This document shows, one piece after another, positions 23,521 through 31,368 of a stretch of DNA of 31,368 nt. The position numbers and the translations under genes were made by a program. Location of the stretch: positions 1 through 31,368 of the forward strand of contig NZ_QUIV01000030.1 of assembly GCF_003480315.1 (NCBI RefSeq), read 5' to 3'. How positions within the stretch are numbered: position 1 is the first letter of the stretch; each line of letters begins with the position of its first letter. The notes under the pieces are model-generated. The model ran no database searches and was not told the DNA's origin. It worked only from the letters and a program-made list of their open reading frames with translations. This DNA is from Clostridium sp. AM33-3 (GTDB lineage: Bacteria > Bacillota > Clostridia > Lachnospirales > Lachnospiraceae).

Positions 23521-24009
23521 ATGAAGATCAGAAATGCAGGACTGGAGGATCTGCCGGAGATTTTAAAACTTTATGAGGAAGCCAGGGCCTTTATGCAGGA
23601 GACTGGAAATGCCACTCAGTGGGGAAGCTCCTATCCGCCGGCACAGCTGGTGGAAGCAGATATCCGCGAAGGAAAAAGCTATGTCTGTGAGGCAGATGGT
23701 GTGCTGGCCGGAGTGTTCTATTTTTCAGAGGGACCGGATCCGGACTATGCAGAGATTTATGAGGGAAGCTGGATCGGGACCGGAGCCTACCATGTCATGC
23801 ACCGGGTGGCAGCGCCGGGCCGTGTGAAGGGAGCCGGTTCCTTCAGTATCCGCTGGTGTGCGGAGCACAGTCAGGGTGACTTGCGGATCGATACCCACCG
23901 GAATAATCTTCCCATGCAGCATGTTCTGGGAAAGCTTGGCTTTGAAACATGCGGGATCATTCATCTGGCAGACGGAGATGAGCGGATCGCGTTTGAGATT
24001 TGTACATAA
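23521..24009 (+). CDS. GNAT family N-acetyltransferase
   Basis: This 162-residue protein looks like a GNAT acetyltransferase: MKIRNAGLEDLPEILKLYEEAR at the N-terminus, a central VCEADGVLAGVFYFSEG strand pair, and the C-terminal RIDTHRNNLPMQHVLGKLGFETCGI, in which the D-T-H-x-x-N and L-x-K-L-G-F pattern is typical. The acetyl-CoA loop is less clear (around RVAAPGRVKGAGS). The frame is open further upstream, but ATG 23521 gives the standard start, with AAAGGA and AGGAG just before. It stands 91 bases after the flavoprotein and 90 before the kinase-like gene, so operon membership is uncertain. The substrate is unknown. Confidence 0.82.
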   Translation: MKIRNAGLEDLPEILKLYEEARAFMQETGNATQWGSSYPPAQLVEADIREGKSYVCEADGVLAGVFYFSEGPDPDYAEIYEGSWIGTGAYHVMHRVAAPGRVKGAGSFSIRWCAEHSQGDLRIDTHRNNLPMQHVLGKLGFETCGIIHLADGDERIAFEICT

Positions 24010-24099
24010 TTACAGATTTTTGTCGGAAACGGTAGCTTTCTGTGGACAAACATGCTAAGATGGAAACACGGCATTGATACCGGAGAGGAGGCAGCAATT

Positions 24100-24699
24100 A
24101 TGAGCAGAGTCATTACCATAAGCCGTGAGTTTGGAAGCGGCGGTCGTGAAGTGGGGTTCCGTCTGGCAGAAAAATTGGGCATTCCATTTTACGATAAAGA
24201 AATCATTTCCATGGCAGCGGAGGATACCAACATTTCTGAAGAGGTGTTCCACCGTCATGATGAAGTAATCGGAAAGAAAGAACGGATCGATCATGATTAT
24301 GTATCAGTAGATCCGTTTTCCTTATATGAAGTTCCGGTATCGGATCAGGTATTTATGGCACAGTCGCAGATCATTAAAAAGCTGGCTCAGGAAGGCCCTT
24401 GCGTGATCATTGGCCGCTGTTCGGATATTCTGGTAGAGGACGGATTTCATGTATTTATCTGTGCCGGCATGAAGAAGCGCGTGGAGCGTATGCTGATTTT
24501 AGAGCCGCAGGAAACTGCAAAAAAAATGGAAAGCCGTATGCGCCAGATCGATCAGAAACGCCGTGATTATTACCAGTATTACAGCGGAAATGAGTGGGGA
24601 AACCCGCGAAACTATCACTTAAGCTTGAACAGCGGAAAACTTGGGATAGAAAAGTGTGTTGATATGATCCTGGAGAGCTTGAAGCTGTATGAGCAGTAA
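24100..24699 (+). CDS. Cytidylate kinase-like family protein
   Basis: This 199-residue protein is of the cytidylate-kinase-like family common in Clostridia. It begins VITISREFGSGGREVGFRLAEKLG, a P-loop variant (GSGG at residues 12-15), followed by PFYDKEII and PCVIIGRCSDILVEDG, with an Arg-rich RMRQIDQKRRDYYQYYSGNEWG lid-like segment. Members differ from true Cmk, and their substrate is not established. ATG 24100 has GAGGAG nine bases upstream. Its 3' end overlaps the start of the following MATE gene by 11 bases, implying translational coupling. Confidence 0.85.
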   Translation: MSRVITISREFGSGGREVGFRLAEKLGIPFYDKEIISMAAEDTNISEEVFHRHDEVIGKKERIDHDYVSVDPFSLYEVPVSDQVFMAQSQIIKKLAQEGPCVIIGRCSDILVEDGFHVFICAGMKKRVERMLILEPQETAKKMESRMRQIDQKRRDYYQYYSGNEWGNPRNYHLSLNSGKLGIEKCVDMILESLKLYEQ

Positions 24700-26080
24700 T
24701 CAGAATTTAAAAGAATATAATAAAATGGATTCAAAGAAGAATCAGACATCTGCGGTCAGCATGACAGAAGGATCCTTGTGGAAGAATATTTTTCTGTTCA
24801 GCTGCCCGCTGATTTTTTCCCAGCTGCTGGAGGTTATGTTTAATTTAAGCGATGTGGCTGTTGTAGGGCGCTTTGCGGATTACCGGGCACTGGGATCGGT
24901 GGGCTCCACAAGTCTTCTGGTGACGCTGTTTACCGGATTCCTTATTGGCATGGGCGCCGGAGTGAATGTCCGCGTGGCCCATGGCCTGGGAGCCGGAAAC
25001 CAGAAAGAGACAGAGGAGACGATCCATTCCTCTTTTCTGATCTGCCTTGTGACCGGACTTCTGATCTGTGTGGTCGGCCTGACCAGCTCCAGAGCGTTCC
25101 TTGCTCTTCTGCATACGAAGGACGAGCTGATGGAGGGTGCGGTCAATTACCTTCAGATTTATTCTCTGGGTATGCCTGCCATGGGACTTTACAATTTCGG
25201 CAACGGCGTTATGAGTGCCAGGGGTGACACCAAACGGCCGCTGGTGTATCTGCTTATCGCAGGAGTCCTGAACGTGATCATGAACCTGATCTTTGTCATC
25301 GGGTTTCATATGGCAGCGGAAGGTGTAGCTATTGCCAGTGTCATGGCTCAGTATACATCGGCCGGTCTGGTTTTACATCATCTGTGGAGACGGCGGGATG
25401 TCTGCAGACTTCAGCTTCGCAAGGTGTGTTTTCACAGAGTGGCCGGTAAGGCTGTTTTAATGCTGGGAATTCCCGGGGGACTGCAGCAGGCAATCTTCGC
25501 GATCGCCAACCTGTTTGTACAGGCTGGCGTCAATTCCTTTGACGCAGTTACGGTTTCAGGAAATTCGGCGGCAGCCAACACCGATCCGCTGGTTTACAAT
25601 TCCATGTTTGCCTTTTACACGGCCTGCGCAAGCTTCATGAGCCGCAACCTGGGTGCAGGAAAAAAGGAACGGGTATTGAAAAGCTATTTTATCTGTCTGA
25701 CATATGCTTTTTTGATCGGAGCAGTTCTGGGTGGATGTTTCTTCTTATTTGGTGATGAGTTTTTATCTCTGTTTGCAACAGAGCCTGCTGTGATCCATGC
25801 GGGAAAGGAACGGCTTTCCATCATGGCCTTTTCGTATGCGATCTCGGCATTTATGGACTGTTCTATCGCAGCCTCCCGCGGAATCGGAAAGAGTGTCGCA
25901 CCCACAGTGATCGTCATTCTTGGTTCCTGTGTATTCCGTGTGATCTGGGTATTTACGATCTTCGCCCACTTCCACACGCTGACATCCCTGTATTTGCTTT
26001 ATGCATTTTCGTGGATCATTACAGGAGCGGCAGAGGTGGCATACTTCTGGAGAAGCTACAGAAGGATTCCCAATTTGTAA
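24689..26080 (+). CDS. MATE family efflux transporter
   Basis: This 463-residue protein has MATE features: FLFSCPLIFSQLLEVMFNLSDVAVVGRF in the first half and VLMLGIPGGLQQAIFAIANLFVQAGVNSF in the second, with about twelve membrane segments. It starts inside the last codons of the kinase-like gene (11-base overlap). The ribosome site there is weak (GGAGAG eleven bases away), so coupling is likely. An alternative ATG at 24725 has no site at all. It ends three bases from the convergent nfo gene with no clear terminator. The substrate is unknown. Confidence 0.9.
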   Translation: MSSNQNLKEYNKMDSKKNQTSAVSMTEGSLWKNIFLFSCPLIFSQLLEVMFNLSDVAVVGRFADYRALGSVGSTSLLVTLFTGFLIGMGAGVNVRVAHGLGAGNQKETEETIHSSFLICLVTGLLICVVGLTSSRAFLALLHTKDELMEGAVNYLQIYSLGMPAMGLYNFGNGVMSARGDTKRPLVYLLIAGVLNVIMNLIFVIGFHMAAEGVAIASVMAQYTSAGLVLHHLWRRRDVCRLQLRKVCFHRVAGKAVLMLGIPGGLQQAIFAIANLFVQAGVNSFDAVTVSGNSAAANTDPLVYNSMFAFYTACASFMSRNLGAGKKERVLKSYFICLTYAFLIGAVLGGCFFLFGDEFLSLFATEPAVIHAGKERLSIMAFSYAISAFMDCSIAASRGIGKSVAPTVIVILGSCVFRVIWVFTIFAHFHTLTSLYLLYAFSWIITGAAEVAYFWRSYRRIPNL

Positions 26081-26083
26081 TGT

Positions 26084-26914
26084 TTATTCTGCATATTCCC
26101 GCATCAGAGCAATCTCCTTCGCATATCCATCCAGCTCATTTGGTGTTTCCAGATAGAACGGCAGATCCTTCAGCGCCGGATGCTGCACCACGCGGATGAG
26201 AGCTTCCTGTCCGATATGGCCTTCTCCGATCCGGGCATGGCGGTCCTTGTGGGCACCCAGGGGATTGAGACTGTCGTTTAAGTGAATGGCGCGGAGGCGG
26301 TTCAAGCCGATCACGCGGTCAAATTCAGTGAGGACTTCATCCAGATGGTTCGCGATGTCATAGCCGCCGTCCCAGACATGGCAGGTGTCCAGGCAGACAC
26401 CAAGGTGGCTGGAGAGCTCCACACGGTCAATGATCTCGCGCAGTTCTTCAAAGCGGCCGCCGACCTCGCTTCCTTTTCCGGCCATGGTTTCCAGAAGTAC
26501 CGTGGTGGTCTGCTCTGGTTTTAAGATGGCATTCAGCATTTCTGAGATATAGGCAATGCCGGTCTCCATGCCCTGTTTTACATGGCTGCCAGGATGAAAA
26601 TTGTAGCAGTTTCCCGGTGTATATTCCATGCGAAGCAGGTCATCGGCCATGGTGCGGCGGGCGAAGTCCCGGATTTTTTCGTCTGCGGAGCAGGCATTTA
26701 AGGTGTAGGGAGCATGGGCGAGAATACGGCTGATTCCGTGCTCTCTGGCGAAGGCAAGAAATGCGGCCACATCTTCCGGATCGATATCCTTTGCCTTTCC
26801 GCCCCGGGGATTGCGGGTGAAGAACTGGAATGTATTGGCGTTTATTTTTACAGCCTCTTTTCCCATGGCGAGGTAGCCGCGGGATGAGGAAAGATGGCAT
26901 CCGATGGTAAGCAT
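26084..26914 (-). CDS. nfo: Endonuclease IV (AP endonuclease)
   Basis: Nfo cuts DNA 5' to abasic sites and trims damaged 3' ends in base-excision repair. The 276-residue protein has the TIM-barrel family's full metal set: His67 (AHAPY), His107 (FHPGS), Glu142 (LLETMAGKG), Asp176 and His179 (LDTCH), His211 (IHLNDS), Asp224 and His226 ([13 protein letters not shown]) and Glu256 (LETPNE). ATG 26914 gives the normal start [14 protein letters not shown] and has AAGGAG ten bases upstream; an 18-codon extension upstream is rejected. A plausible promoter lies at 26965-26936. The gene is monocistronic and convergent with the MATE gene. Confidence 0.95.
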   Translation of the reverse strand: MLTIGCHLSSSRGYLAMGKEAVKINANTFQFFTRNPRGGKAKDIDPEDVAAFLAFAREHGISRILAHAPYTLNACSADEKIRDFARRTMADDLLRMEYTPGNCYNFHPGSHVKQGMETGIAYISEMLNAILKPEQTTTVLLETMAGKGSEVGGRFEELREIIDRVELSSHLGVCLDTCHVWDGGYDIANHLDEVLTEFDRVIGLNRLRAIHLNDSLNPLGAHKDRHARIGEGHIGQEALIRVVQHPALKDLPFYLETPNELDGYAKEIALMREYAE

Positions 26915-26935
26915 GATGAGGAGTCTCCTTTTTCT

Positions 26936-26965
26936 ATGATATTGATGTAAGAGCGTTTCTGGCAA
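26936..26965 (-). promoter_or_regulatory. Plausible nfo promoter
   Basis: On the minus strand TTGCCA (26965-26960) and TATCAT (26941-26936) stand 18 bases apart, about 20 bases ahead of the start codon. Confidence 0.45.
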
Positions 26966-27046
26966 CAACAGGCCGGATCCGTTCTTTTTTACTATAGAGG
27001 ATAGTCGGGAAATTGTAAAGTTAGTCGAGACTTTTCAGGCAAACTG

Positions 27047-27055
27047 TGGTAGAAT
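27047..27055 (+). promoter_or_regulatory. Possible extended -10 promoter of the aminotransferase
   Basis: TG-G-TAGAAT is an extended -10 about 80 bases before the start codon. The -35 is poor. Confidence 0.35.
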
Positions 27056-27136
27056 GATTCTGATTTTTTCATGGAGATAGCAGCACAGGCACATAGCAAT
27101 TTGGAAGAGGTGCCAGAGTTACGGAGGAGAACAATT

Positions 27137-28303
27137 ATGAAATTCGCAGAGAGAATGGACCGGTTTGGAGAGGGGATTTTCTCCAGGCTTGCAGAGCTTA
27201 AACGTCAGAAGCTGGAGGCAGGCGAGAATGTGGTGGATTTAAGCATCGGAGCGCCGAATATTCCGCCGGCACAGCACATTCTGGATGTGCTCTGTAAGGA
27301 AGCTGCTGATAAAAACAATTACATTTACGCTATCAATGACCAGAAGGACCTCTTGCAGGCTGTTTCTCAGTGGTATAAGCGCCGCTACGGAGTGAATCTG
27401 GATCCGGATACGGAGATTTGTTCCCTGCTCGGTTCCCAGGAGGGACTGGCCCACATTGCCATGTCCGTTGTGGATGAGGGAGACCTTGTCCTGGTACCGG
27501 ATCCGTGCTATCCGGTTTTTGCAGATGGACCGCGTCTGGCGGGTGCAGAGCTTTACTATATGCCGCAGAAAAAAGAAAATGGTTACGTGATCCGTCTTTC
27601 TGATATTCCGGAGGAGGTGGCACATCGGGCGAAGTTCATGGTGGTTTCTTATCCGAATAACCCGACTGCGGTCATGGCGCCGGATTCTTTCTATGAGGAA
27701 TTGATTGCTTTTGCGAAGAAATACGATATCATTGTGCTCCATGACAATGCCTACAGCGAGCTGGTGTTTGATGGAAGGCACTGCGGAAGCTTTTTACGCT
27801 TTCCGGGTGCGAAAGAGGTCGGTGTGGAATTCAATTCCCTGTCTAAGACCTATGGCCTGGCAGGTGCGAGAATTGGCTTCTGCGTAGGAAATCCGGAGGT
27901 TGTGAAGCATTTGAAGCTGTTGAAATCCAATATGGATTACGGAATGTTCCTGCCACTGCAGAAGGCAGCCATTGCGGCAATCACCGGAGACCAGGCCTGT
28001 GTGGAGACCACCCGTGCAGCTTATGAGAAACGCCGTGATGTGCTCTGCAACGGTCTCAATGCGATTGGCTGGAAGATTCCGAAGCCGGAGGCAACCATGT
28101 TTGTCTGGGCTCCGATCCCGGAATCCTTTACGAGTTCTGAGGCGTTTGCGGTGGAACTGGTAAAACGCAGCGGCGTTCTGGTAACACCGGGCAGCGCCTT
28201 TGGCCCGGCCGGAGAAGGCCATGTGCGCATGGCACTGGTGCAGGATGAGCCGGAATTGAAGCAGGGCATTGCAGCAATTGACGCCTGCGGAATCCTGAGA
28301 TGA
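27137..28303 (+). CDS. Class I/II PLP-dependent aminotransferase (LL-DAP/alanine aminotransferase-like)
   Basis: This 388-residue fold-type I aminotransferase has DLSIGAPNIPP (34-44) at the substrate-proximal N-terminal strand, GSQEGLAHIAMS for the phosphate, YPNNPTAV (172-179), Asp203 in LHDNAYSELVF, and the Schiff-base lysine Lys237 in NSLSKTYGLAGARIGF. It resembles LL-diaminopimelate aminotransferases and related alanine or aspartate enzymes; the exact substrate cannot be decided. No dap gene is adjacent. ATG 27137 has GGAGGAG seven bases upstream; 22 extra open codons upstream are ignored. A structured gap of 215 bases follows before truA. Confidence 0.9.
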   Translation: MKFAERMDRFGEGIFSRLAELKRQKLEAGENVVDLSIGAPNIPPAQHILDVLCKEAADKNNYIYAINDQKDLLQAVSQWYKRRYGVNLDPDTEICSLLGSQEGLAHIAMSVVDEGDLVLVPDPCYPVFADGPRLAGAELYYMPQKKENGYVIRLSDIPEEVAHRAKFMVVSYPNNPTAVMAPDSFYEELIAFAKKYDIIVLHDNAYSELVFDGRHCGSFLRFPGAKEVGVEFNSLSKTYGLAGARIGFCVGNPEVVKHLKLLKSNMDYGMFLPLQKAAIAAITGDQACVETTRAAYEKRRDVLCNGLNAIGWKIPKPEATMFVWAPIPESFTSSEAFAVELVKRSGVLVTPGSAFGPAGEGHVRMALVQDEPELKQGIAAIDACGILR

Positions 28304-28374
28304 TCTGATCGGCCATATCCGTAAGATCAAGTGTTCAAACCGGAGTTTGCCTGAAATCAGGAAATAGAGATGAA

Positions 28375-28458
28375 AATTGCTTCATGACAGTACCAGGGTA
28401 GCATCTGCTGCGGTCTGTGAATAAACAGCTGCGGTATGGGTACTGTCATGGGGCAATT
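28375..28458. repeat. Long inverted repeat upstream of truA
   Basis: The arm 28375-28394 can pair with 28439-28458 over 20 positions: AATTGC/GCAATT, two wobble pairs, then a perfect CATGACAGTACC/GGTACTGTCATG. The 44-base loop contains two direct copies of GCTGCGGTNTG, 21 bases apart. It ends in ATTATAG rather than a T-run. It could be a terminator of the aminotransferase, a palindromic repeat unit, or a leader structure of truA. Smaller hairpins (CAAAC-CGGA-GTTTG, CCTGA-AA-TCAGG) precede it in the same gap. Confidence 0.65.
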
Positions 28459-28518
28459 ATTATAGTTCACAAGTGCATGGCAGGCAGCAGGTAATTTTTT
28501 AAAGAGGAATAAAAAATA

Positions 28519-29274
28519 ATGAGTCAGAATTATAAAATGATCATACAATATGAAGGCACCCGGTATGACGGATGGCAGAAGCAGGGCAATACTGAGAATA
28601 CGATTCAGGGCAGGCTGGAAAAGGTGCTGGAGCGTATGGCCGGTTGTCCGGTGGAAGTGCATGGATCGGGCCGGACGGATGCGGGGGTGCATGCAATGGG
28701 GCAGGTTGCAAACTTTCACCTGCCGGATGGCTACAGGCCGGATGCGGAATGCATCCGGACTTACCTGAATCAGTATCTTCCGGATGATATTGCCATAACG
28801 GAGCTGATCATGGTACCGGAGCGTTTTCACAGCCGCCTGAGTGCCGTAAAAAAGATCTACACTTACCAGATTGAGACCGGGACAAAGAAAAATGTATTTT
28901 CCAGAAGGACCTGCTATGGCCTGGGACAGGCACTGGACATCACGGCCATGCAGAAAGCAGCGGAGCTGCTCTGCGGAACCCATGATTACAAAAGCTTCTG
29001 CGGCAATAAGAAAATGAAAAAGTCCACGGTGCGGACGATTTACCGCATTGCCGTGGAACAGGAAGCGGACAGCAGCCTGGTGAAGCTGGAGTTCGAGGGA
29101 ACGGGCTTTTTGCAGAATATGGTACGGATCCTGGCTGGTACGCTGATCGAGGTGGGGACCGGAAAACGGGAGCCGGGCAGTATGCCGGAGATTCTTGCTG
29201 CATTGGACCGCCAGGCAGCAGGTTACACGGCACCGGCAGAAGGACTCTGTCTGCAGCAGGTATTTTATGAATAA
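28519..29274 (+). CDS. truA: tRNA pseudouridine(38-40) synthase
   Basis: TruA isomerises uridines 38-40 in the anticodon arm of many tRNAs. The 251-residue protein has the catalytic motif GRTDAGVHA with Asp54, MIIQYEGTRYDGWQKQ at the N-terminus, and RFHSRLSAVKKIYTYQ, all standard. FEGTGFLQNMVRILAGTLIEVG is the C-terminal signature. The ribosome site AGAGGA is eleven bases from the ATG, somewhat long. It is followed after 21 bases by a cation transporter gene. In many Firmicutes truA follows ecfT; that context is absent here. Confidence 0.96.
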   Translation: MSQNYKMIIQYEGTRYDGWQKQGNTENTIQGRLEKVLERMAGCPVEVHGSGRTDAGVHAMGQVANFHLPDGYRPDAECIRTYLNQYLPDDIAITELIMVPERFHSRLSAVKKIYTYQIETGTKKNVFSRRTCYGLGQALDITAMQKAAELLCGTHDYKSFCGNKKMKKSTVRTIYRIAVEQEADSSLVKLEFEGTGFLQNMVRILAGTLIEVGTGKREPGSMPEILAALDRQAAGYTAPAEGLCLQQVFYE

Positions 29275-29295
29275 GCAGTTTTTCATGAGGAAGGT

Positions 29296-30498
29296 ATGGC
29301 AAGCAATATGATGATGGATTTTCTGGTAAGACGGTTTATAAAAGATTATGAAAATGTGGAGAACGTGAAGGTACGGACAGCCTACGGCATGCTGGCAGGC
29401 ATCACCGGAATCTGCTGCAATCTGTTACTGTTTGGAGGCAAGCTGTTTGCGGGACTTGTGGTAAACAGTATTTCTGTGATGGCAGATGCCTTTAACAATT
29501 TATCGGATGCTGCCTCCTCGATCATCGGTTTTGTCGGGGTGCGCATGGCAGAAAAGCCTGCAGATGAGGAACACCCATTCGGACATGGGCGAATGGAGTA
29601 TATTGCGGCTTTTGTTGTGGCCTGTCTGGTCATTCAGGTGGGATTTTCTCTGTTAAAGACCGCTGTAGGAAAAATTCTGCACCCGGAGACTTTAAGCTTC
29701 AGCGCATACTCTGTTGGCATTCTGGTGTGTTCCGTGCTGGTCAAGCTGTGGATGGCTTCCTACAACCGGAAGATTGGAAAGAAGATCAATTCCACGGTCA
29801 TGATGGCAACCGCAGCTGATTCCCTGGGTGATGTCGGAGCAACTTCAGCAACCATTGTATCACTTCTGGTATTCCGTTTCTTCCATATCAATATAGACGG
29901 TGTGATTGGTCTGGTGGTTTCGGTGCTGGTGCTGCTTGCCGGTGTGAACATCGCAAAGGATACGCTGGCTCCGCTTCTGGGGCAGGCCATTGAGCCGGAG
30001 ATTTACCATCGTATCTCGGAGTTTGTGGAGAGCTATGATGGCATTATTGGCAGTCATGACCTGATCGTGCACAATTATGGCCCGAGCCGCAGTATGGCAT
30101 CGATCCATGCGGAAGTGCCGGCCAAAGTGGATATTGAAGACTCTCATGCAGTAGTGGACCGGATTGAACGGGATGCGCTGGAAAAGCTTGGTATTTTTCT
30201 GGTCATCCATATGGATCCGGTAGAAACAGACAACGAGCAGGCAGCAGTTTTAAAAGAAATGGTCATTGATGTGATCCTGCATCTGGATTCCCGTCTGACA
30301 CTGCATGATTTCCGTATCGTGCAGAGCCAGGCCCACGTAAACCTGATCTTTGATCTGGTGGTGCCGCGGGAATACACAAAGCAGATGAGGGAGGAACTGA
30401 CCCGGAAGGTGTGCGAGAAGGTGCGGGAGCGAGATAGCCGCTGCGCCTGCATAATCACGGTTGAAAACAGTTATCAGCAGGAAGAACATCAGAAATAG
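29296..30498 (+). CDS. Cation diffusion facilitator family transporter
   Basis: This 400-residue CDF exporter has six predicted membrane segments. The metal-site pairs appear as Asn67-x3-Asp71 (ADAFNNLSDAAS, also Asp64) in TM2 and Asp175-x3-Asp179 (AADSLGDVGAT) in TM5, and HPFGHGRMEYIAAF lies between TM2 and TM3. The cytoplasmic dimerisation domain (about 215-300) is followed by an extra alpha/beta segment of roughly 90 residues (LHLDSRLTLHDFRIV, then HVNLIFDLVVPREY) that short CDFs lack. It probably exports Zn, Mn or Fe; selectivity is not readable. The ATG at 29296 sits very close to AGGAAGG, so one of the ATGs at 29308-29314 could be the real start. It lies 21 bases after truA. Confidence 0.9.
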   Translation: MASNMMMDFLVRRFIKDYENVENVKVRTAYGMLAGITGICCNLLLFGGKLFAGLVVNSISVMADAFNNLSDAASSIIGFVGVRMAEKPADEEHPFGHGRMEYIAAFVVACLVIQVGFSLLKTAVGKILHPETLSFSAYSVGILVCSVLVKLWMASYNRKIGKKINSTVMMATAADSLGDVGATSATIVSLLVFRFFHINIDGVIGLVVSVLVLLAGVNIAKDTLAPLLGQAIEPEIYHRISEFVESYDGIIGSHDLIVHNYGPSRSMASIHAEVPAKVDIEDSHAVVDRIERDALEKLGIFLVIHMDPVETDNEQAAVLKEMVIDVILHLDSRLTLHDFRIVQSQAHVNLIFDLVVPREYTKQMREELTRKVCEKVRERDSRCACIITVENSYQQEEHQK

Positions 30499-30535
30499 GC
30501 AGGATCTGCATCAACGATAAGGAAGGAAGCGCCGA

Positions 30536-31066
30536 TTGAACCACGAAGAATTTTTGAAACAGGTAGCACTTGGTGACCGGGAAGCCTTTCACCAGCTTTA
30601 TCTGGAGACGGGCAGGAGTGTCTACAGCTTTATTCTGTCTATCCTGAAAAATCCGCAGGATGCAGAAGAGGTTTTGCAGGAGACCTATCTGAAAATCTGG
30701 ACCTCTGCCGGAAGCTATAAGCCACAGGGGAAACCTCTTGCCTGGATGTTTACCATTGCAAGGAATCTGTGTTATATGAAATTTCGGGATCAGAAACGCA
30801 TGGCAGACGTGGGACTGGATGATCTTTCGGGGGGAGATGTTGGGGATCTTTGCCTTCCGCTGGAGCATATGACAGACAGCATGATGTTACAGACGGCGAT
30901 GGAAATTTTGAAGGAAGATGAGCGGCAGATCGTGCTCCTGCATGTGTCTGCCGGGCTGAAGCACAGGGAAATTTCGGAAAACCTTGGGATTCCGCTGTCT
31001 ACGGTGCTGTCAAAGTATAACCGTGCCATGAAAAAACTGCAGAACTATCTGCAGGGAGAGGCGTAA
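30536..31066 (+). CDS. ECF-type RNA polymerase sigma factor
   Basis: This 176-residue sigma-70 family protein has only regions 2 and 4. Region 2 covers about 10-85 (DAEEVLQETYLKIWTSA, PLAWMFTIARNLCYMKFRDQKR) and region 4 covers about 118-172 (LKEDERQIVLLHVSAGLKHREISENLGIPLSTVLSKYNRAMKKL). It should direct polymerase to a small regulon. The start is TTG, supported by AAGGAAGGAAG six bases upstream; no ATG fits. No anti-sigma gene follows; tRNA genes begin 84 bases downstream. It lies 37 bases after the CDF gene and could be transcribed with it. Confidence 0.9.
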   Translation: MNHEEFLKQVALGDREAFHQLYLETGRSVYSFILSILKNPQDAEEVLQETYLKIWTSAGSYKPQGKPLAWMFTIARNLCYMKFRDQKRMADVGLDDLSGGDVGDLCLPLEHMTDSMMLQTAMEILKEDERQIVLLHVSAGLKHREISENLGIPLSTVLSKYNRAMKKLQNYLQGEA

Positions 31067-31104
31067 GCGTAAAATGAAAAAAATAAATTTTTTTAAAAAA
31101 GTGC

Positions 31105-31133
31105 TTGACCAAAGAGAAACTATCGTATATAAT
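31105..31133 (+). promoter_or_regulatory. Promoter of the tRNA-Gln pair
   Basis: TTGACC (31105-31110) and TATAAT (31128-31133) are 17 bases apart, and the first tRNA begins 17 bases after the -10. An A/T-rich tract upstream of the -35 may act as an UP element. Confidence 0.85.
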
Positions 31134-31150
31134 AATCCTCGTTGCAGCAA

Positions 31151-31222
31151 TGGGCTATCGCCAAATGGTAAGGCAACGGACTCTGACTCCGTCATTTCAA
31201 GGTTCGAATCCTTGTAGCCCAG
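31151..31222 (+). tRNA. tRNA-Gln (anticodon CUG), copy 1
   Basis: This 72-base cloverleaf has acceptor arms TGGGCTA and TAGCCCA and a discriminator G. The D-stem is GCC/GGC, the anticodon stem ACGGA/TCCGT closes the loop CTCTGAC with anticodon CTG, and the T-stem is CAAGG/CCTTG with loop TTCGAAT. The U1-A72 pair is typical of tRNA-Gln. CCA is not encoded. Confidence 0.95.
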
Positions 31223-31251
31223 TTTAAAAACTTCATATCCGATTTGATTAT

Positions 31252-31323
31252 TGGGCTATCGCCAAATGGTAAGGCAACGGACTCTGACTCCGTCATTTCA
31301 AGGTTCGAATCCTTGTAGCCCAG
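31252..31323 (+). tRNA. tRNA-Gln (anticodon CUG), copy 2
   Basis: Identical over all 72 bases to the copy 29 bases upstream, with the same anticodon CTG and no encoded CCA. The pair shares one promoter and one terminator. Confidence 0.95.
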
Positions 31324-31329
31324 CTGTTT

Positions 31330-31360
31330 AAAAGGCTTCCGAGATTCGGGAGCCTTTTTT
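31330..31360 (+). terminator. Terminator of the tRNA-Gln unit
   Basis: AAAAGGCTTCCGA (31330-31342) pairs with TCGGGAGCCTTTT (31346-31358) with one wobble over 13 positions, followed by further T. Confidence 0.9.
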
Positions 31361-31368
31361 GCATGATA

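Noticed and set aside
31074..31217. Short open frame starting after the sigma gene and running into the first tRNA
   Set aside because: It covers the tRNA promoter and the tRNA itself and has no ribosome binding site.
1..31368. Prophage, insertion sequence, integrative element or CRISPR array
   Set aside because: No transposase, integrase, phage structural gene, cas gene or regularly spaced repeat array is visible.

Overview
The window looks like a chromosomal segment from an anaerobic, low-to-mid GC Firmicute of class Clostridia, most likely Lachnospiraceae. The evidence is the argC-GNAT-argJ-argB-argD order, strong AGGAGG-type ribosome binding sites, TTGACA/TATAAT promoters, an AgrC/LytTR-type two-component system, several MATE exporters, a stand-alone cyclodeaminase next to folD, and an MscL with a zinc-ribbon tail. 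Genus cannot be told from the sequence alone. I see no phage, IS, integrase or CRISPR array.

Region 1 (1-8170): a MATE exporter and argG read leftward. argC, a GNAT acetyltransferase, argJ, argB and argD read rightward to a terminator. Together they make ornithine by the acetyl-recycling route (ArgJ) and carry out the citrulline-to-argininosuccinate step. argF and argH are not in the window. The argG/argC divergent region carries palindromes sitting on the -35 boxes of both predicted promoters, a layout that fits shared arginine-responsive repression.

Region 2 (8200-13270): a VanH-like D-2-hydroxyacid dehydrogenase behind a consensus promoter, a membrane EAL phosphodiesterase with a dead GGDEF domain, mscL, and a second MATE exporter.

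Region 3 (13272-18490), the least explained part: a LytTR response regulator and GHKL sensor kinase read leftward. Divergent from them is a small protein that looks like a receiver domain without its phosphorylation site, with overlapping palindromes in between. A terminator and a hairpin-rich non-coding element follow, then two adjacent lipoproteins sharing a small repeated domain. This is the best candidate here for an undescribed envelope-sensing or signalling module, but the functional link is inference.

Region 4 (18490-26080): a LysR regulator divergent from aspA (aspartase), with a palindrome at the position expected for a LysR site. Next is a folate C1 group (fchA, folD, an iron-sulfur-flavoprotein-like gene) whose leader holds two copies of a 61-bp hairpin repeat. 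A GNAT, a cytidylate-kinase-like protein and a third MATE exporter follow.

Region 5 (26084-31368): endonuclease IV (leftward), a class I aminotransferase, a long inverted repeat, truA, a cation diffusion facilitator, an ECF-type sigma factor, and two identical tRNA-Gln(CUG) genes with their own promoter and terminator.
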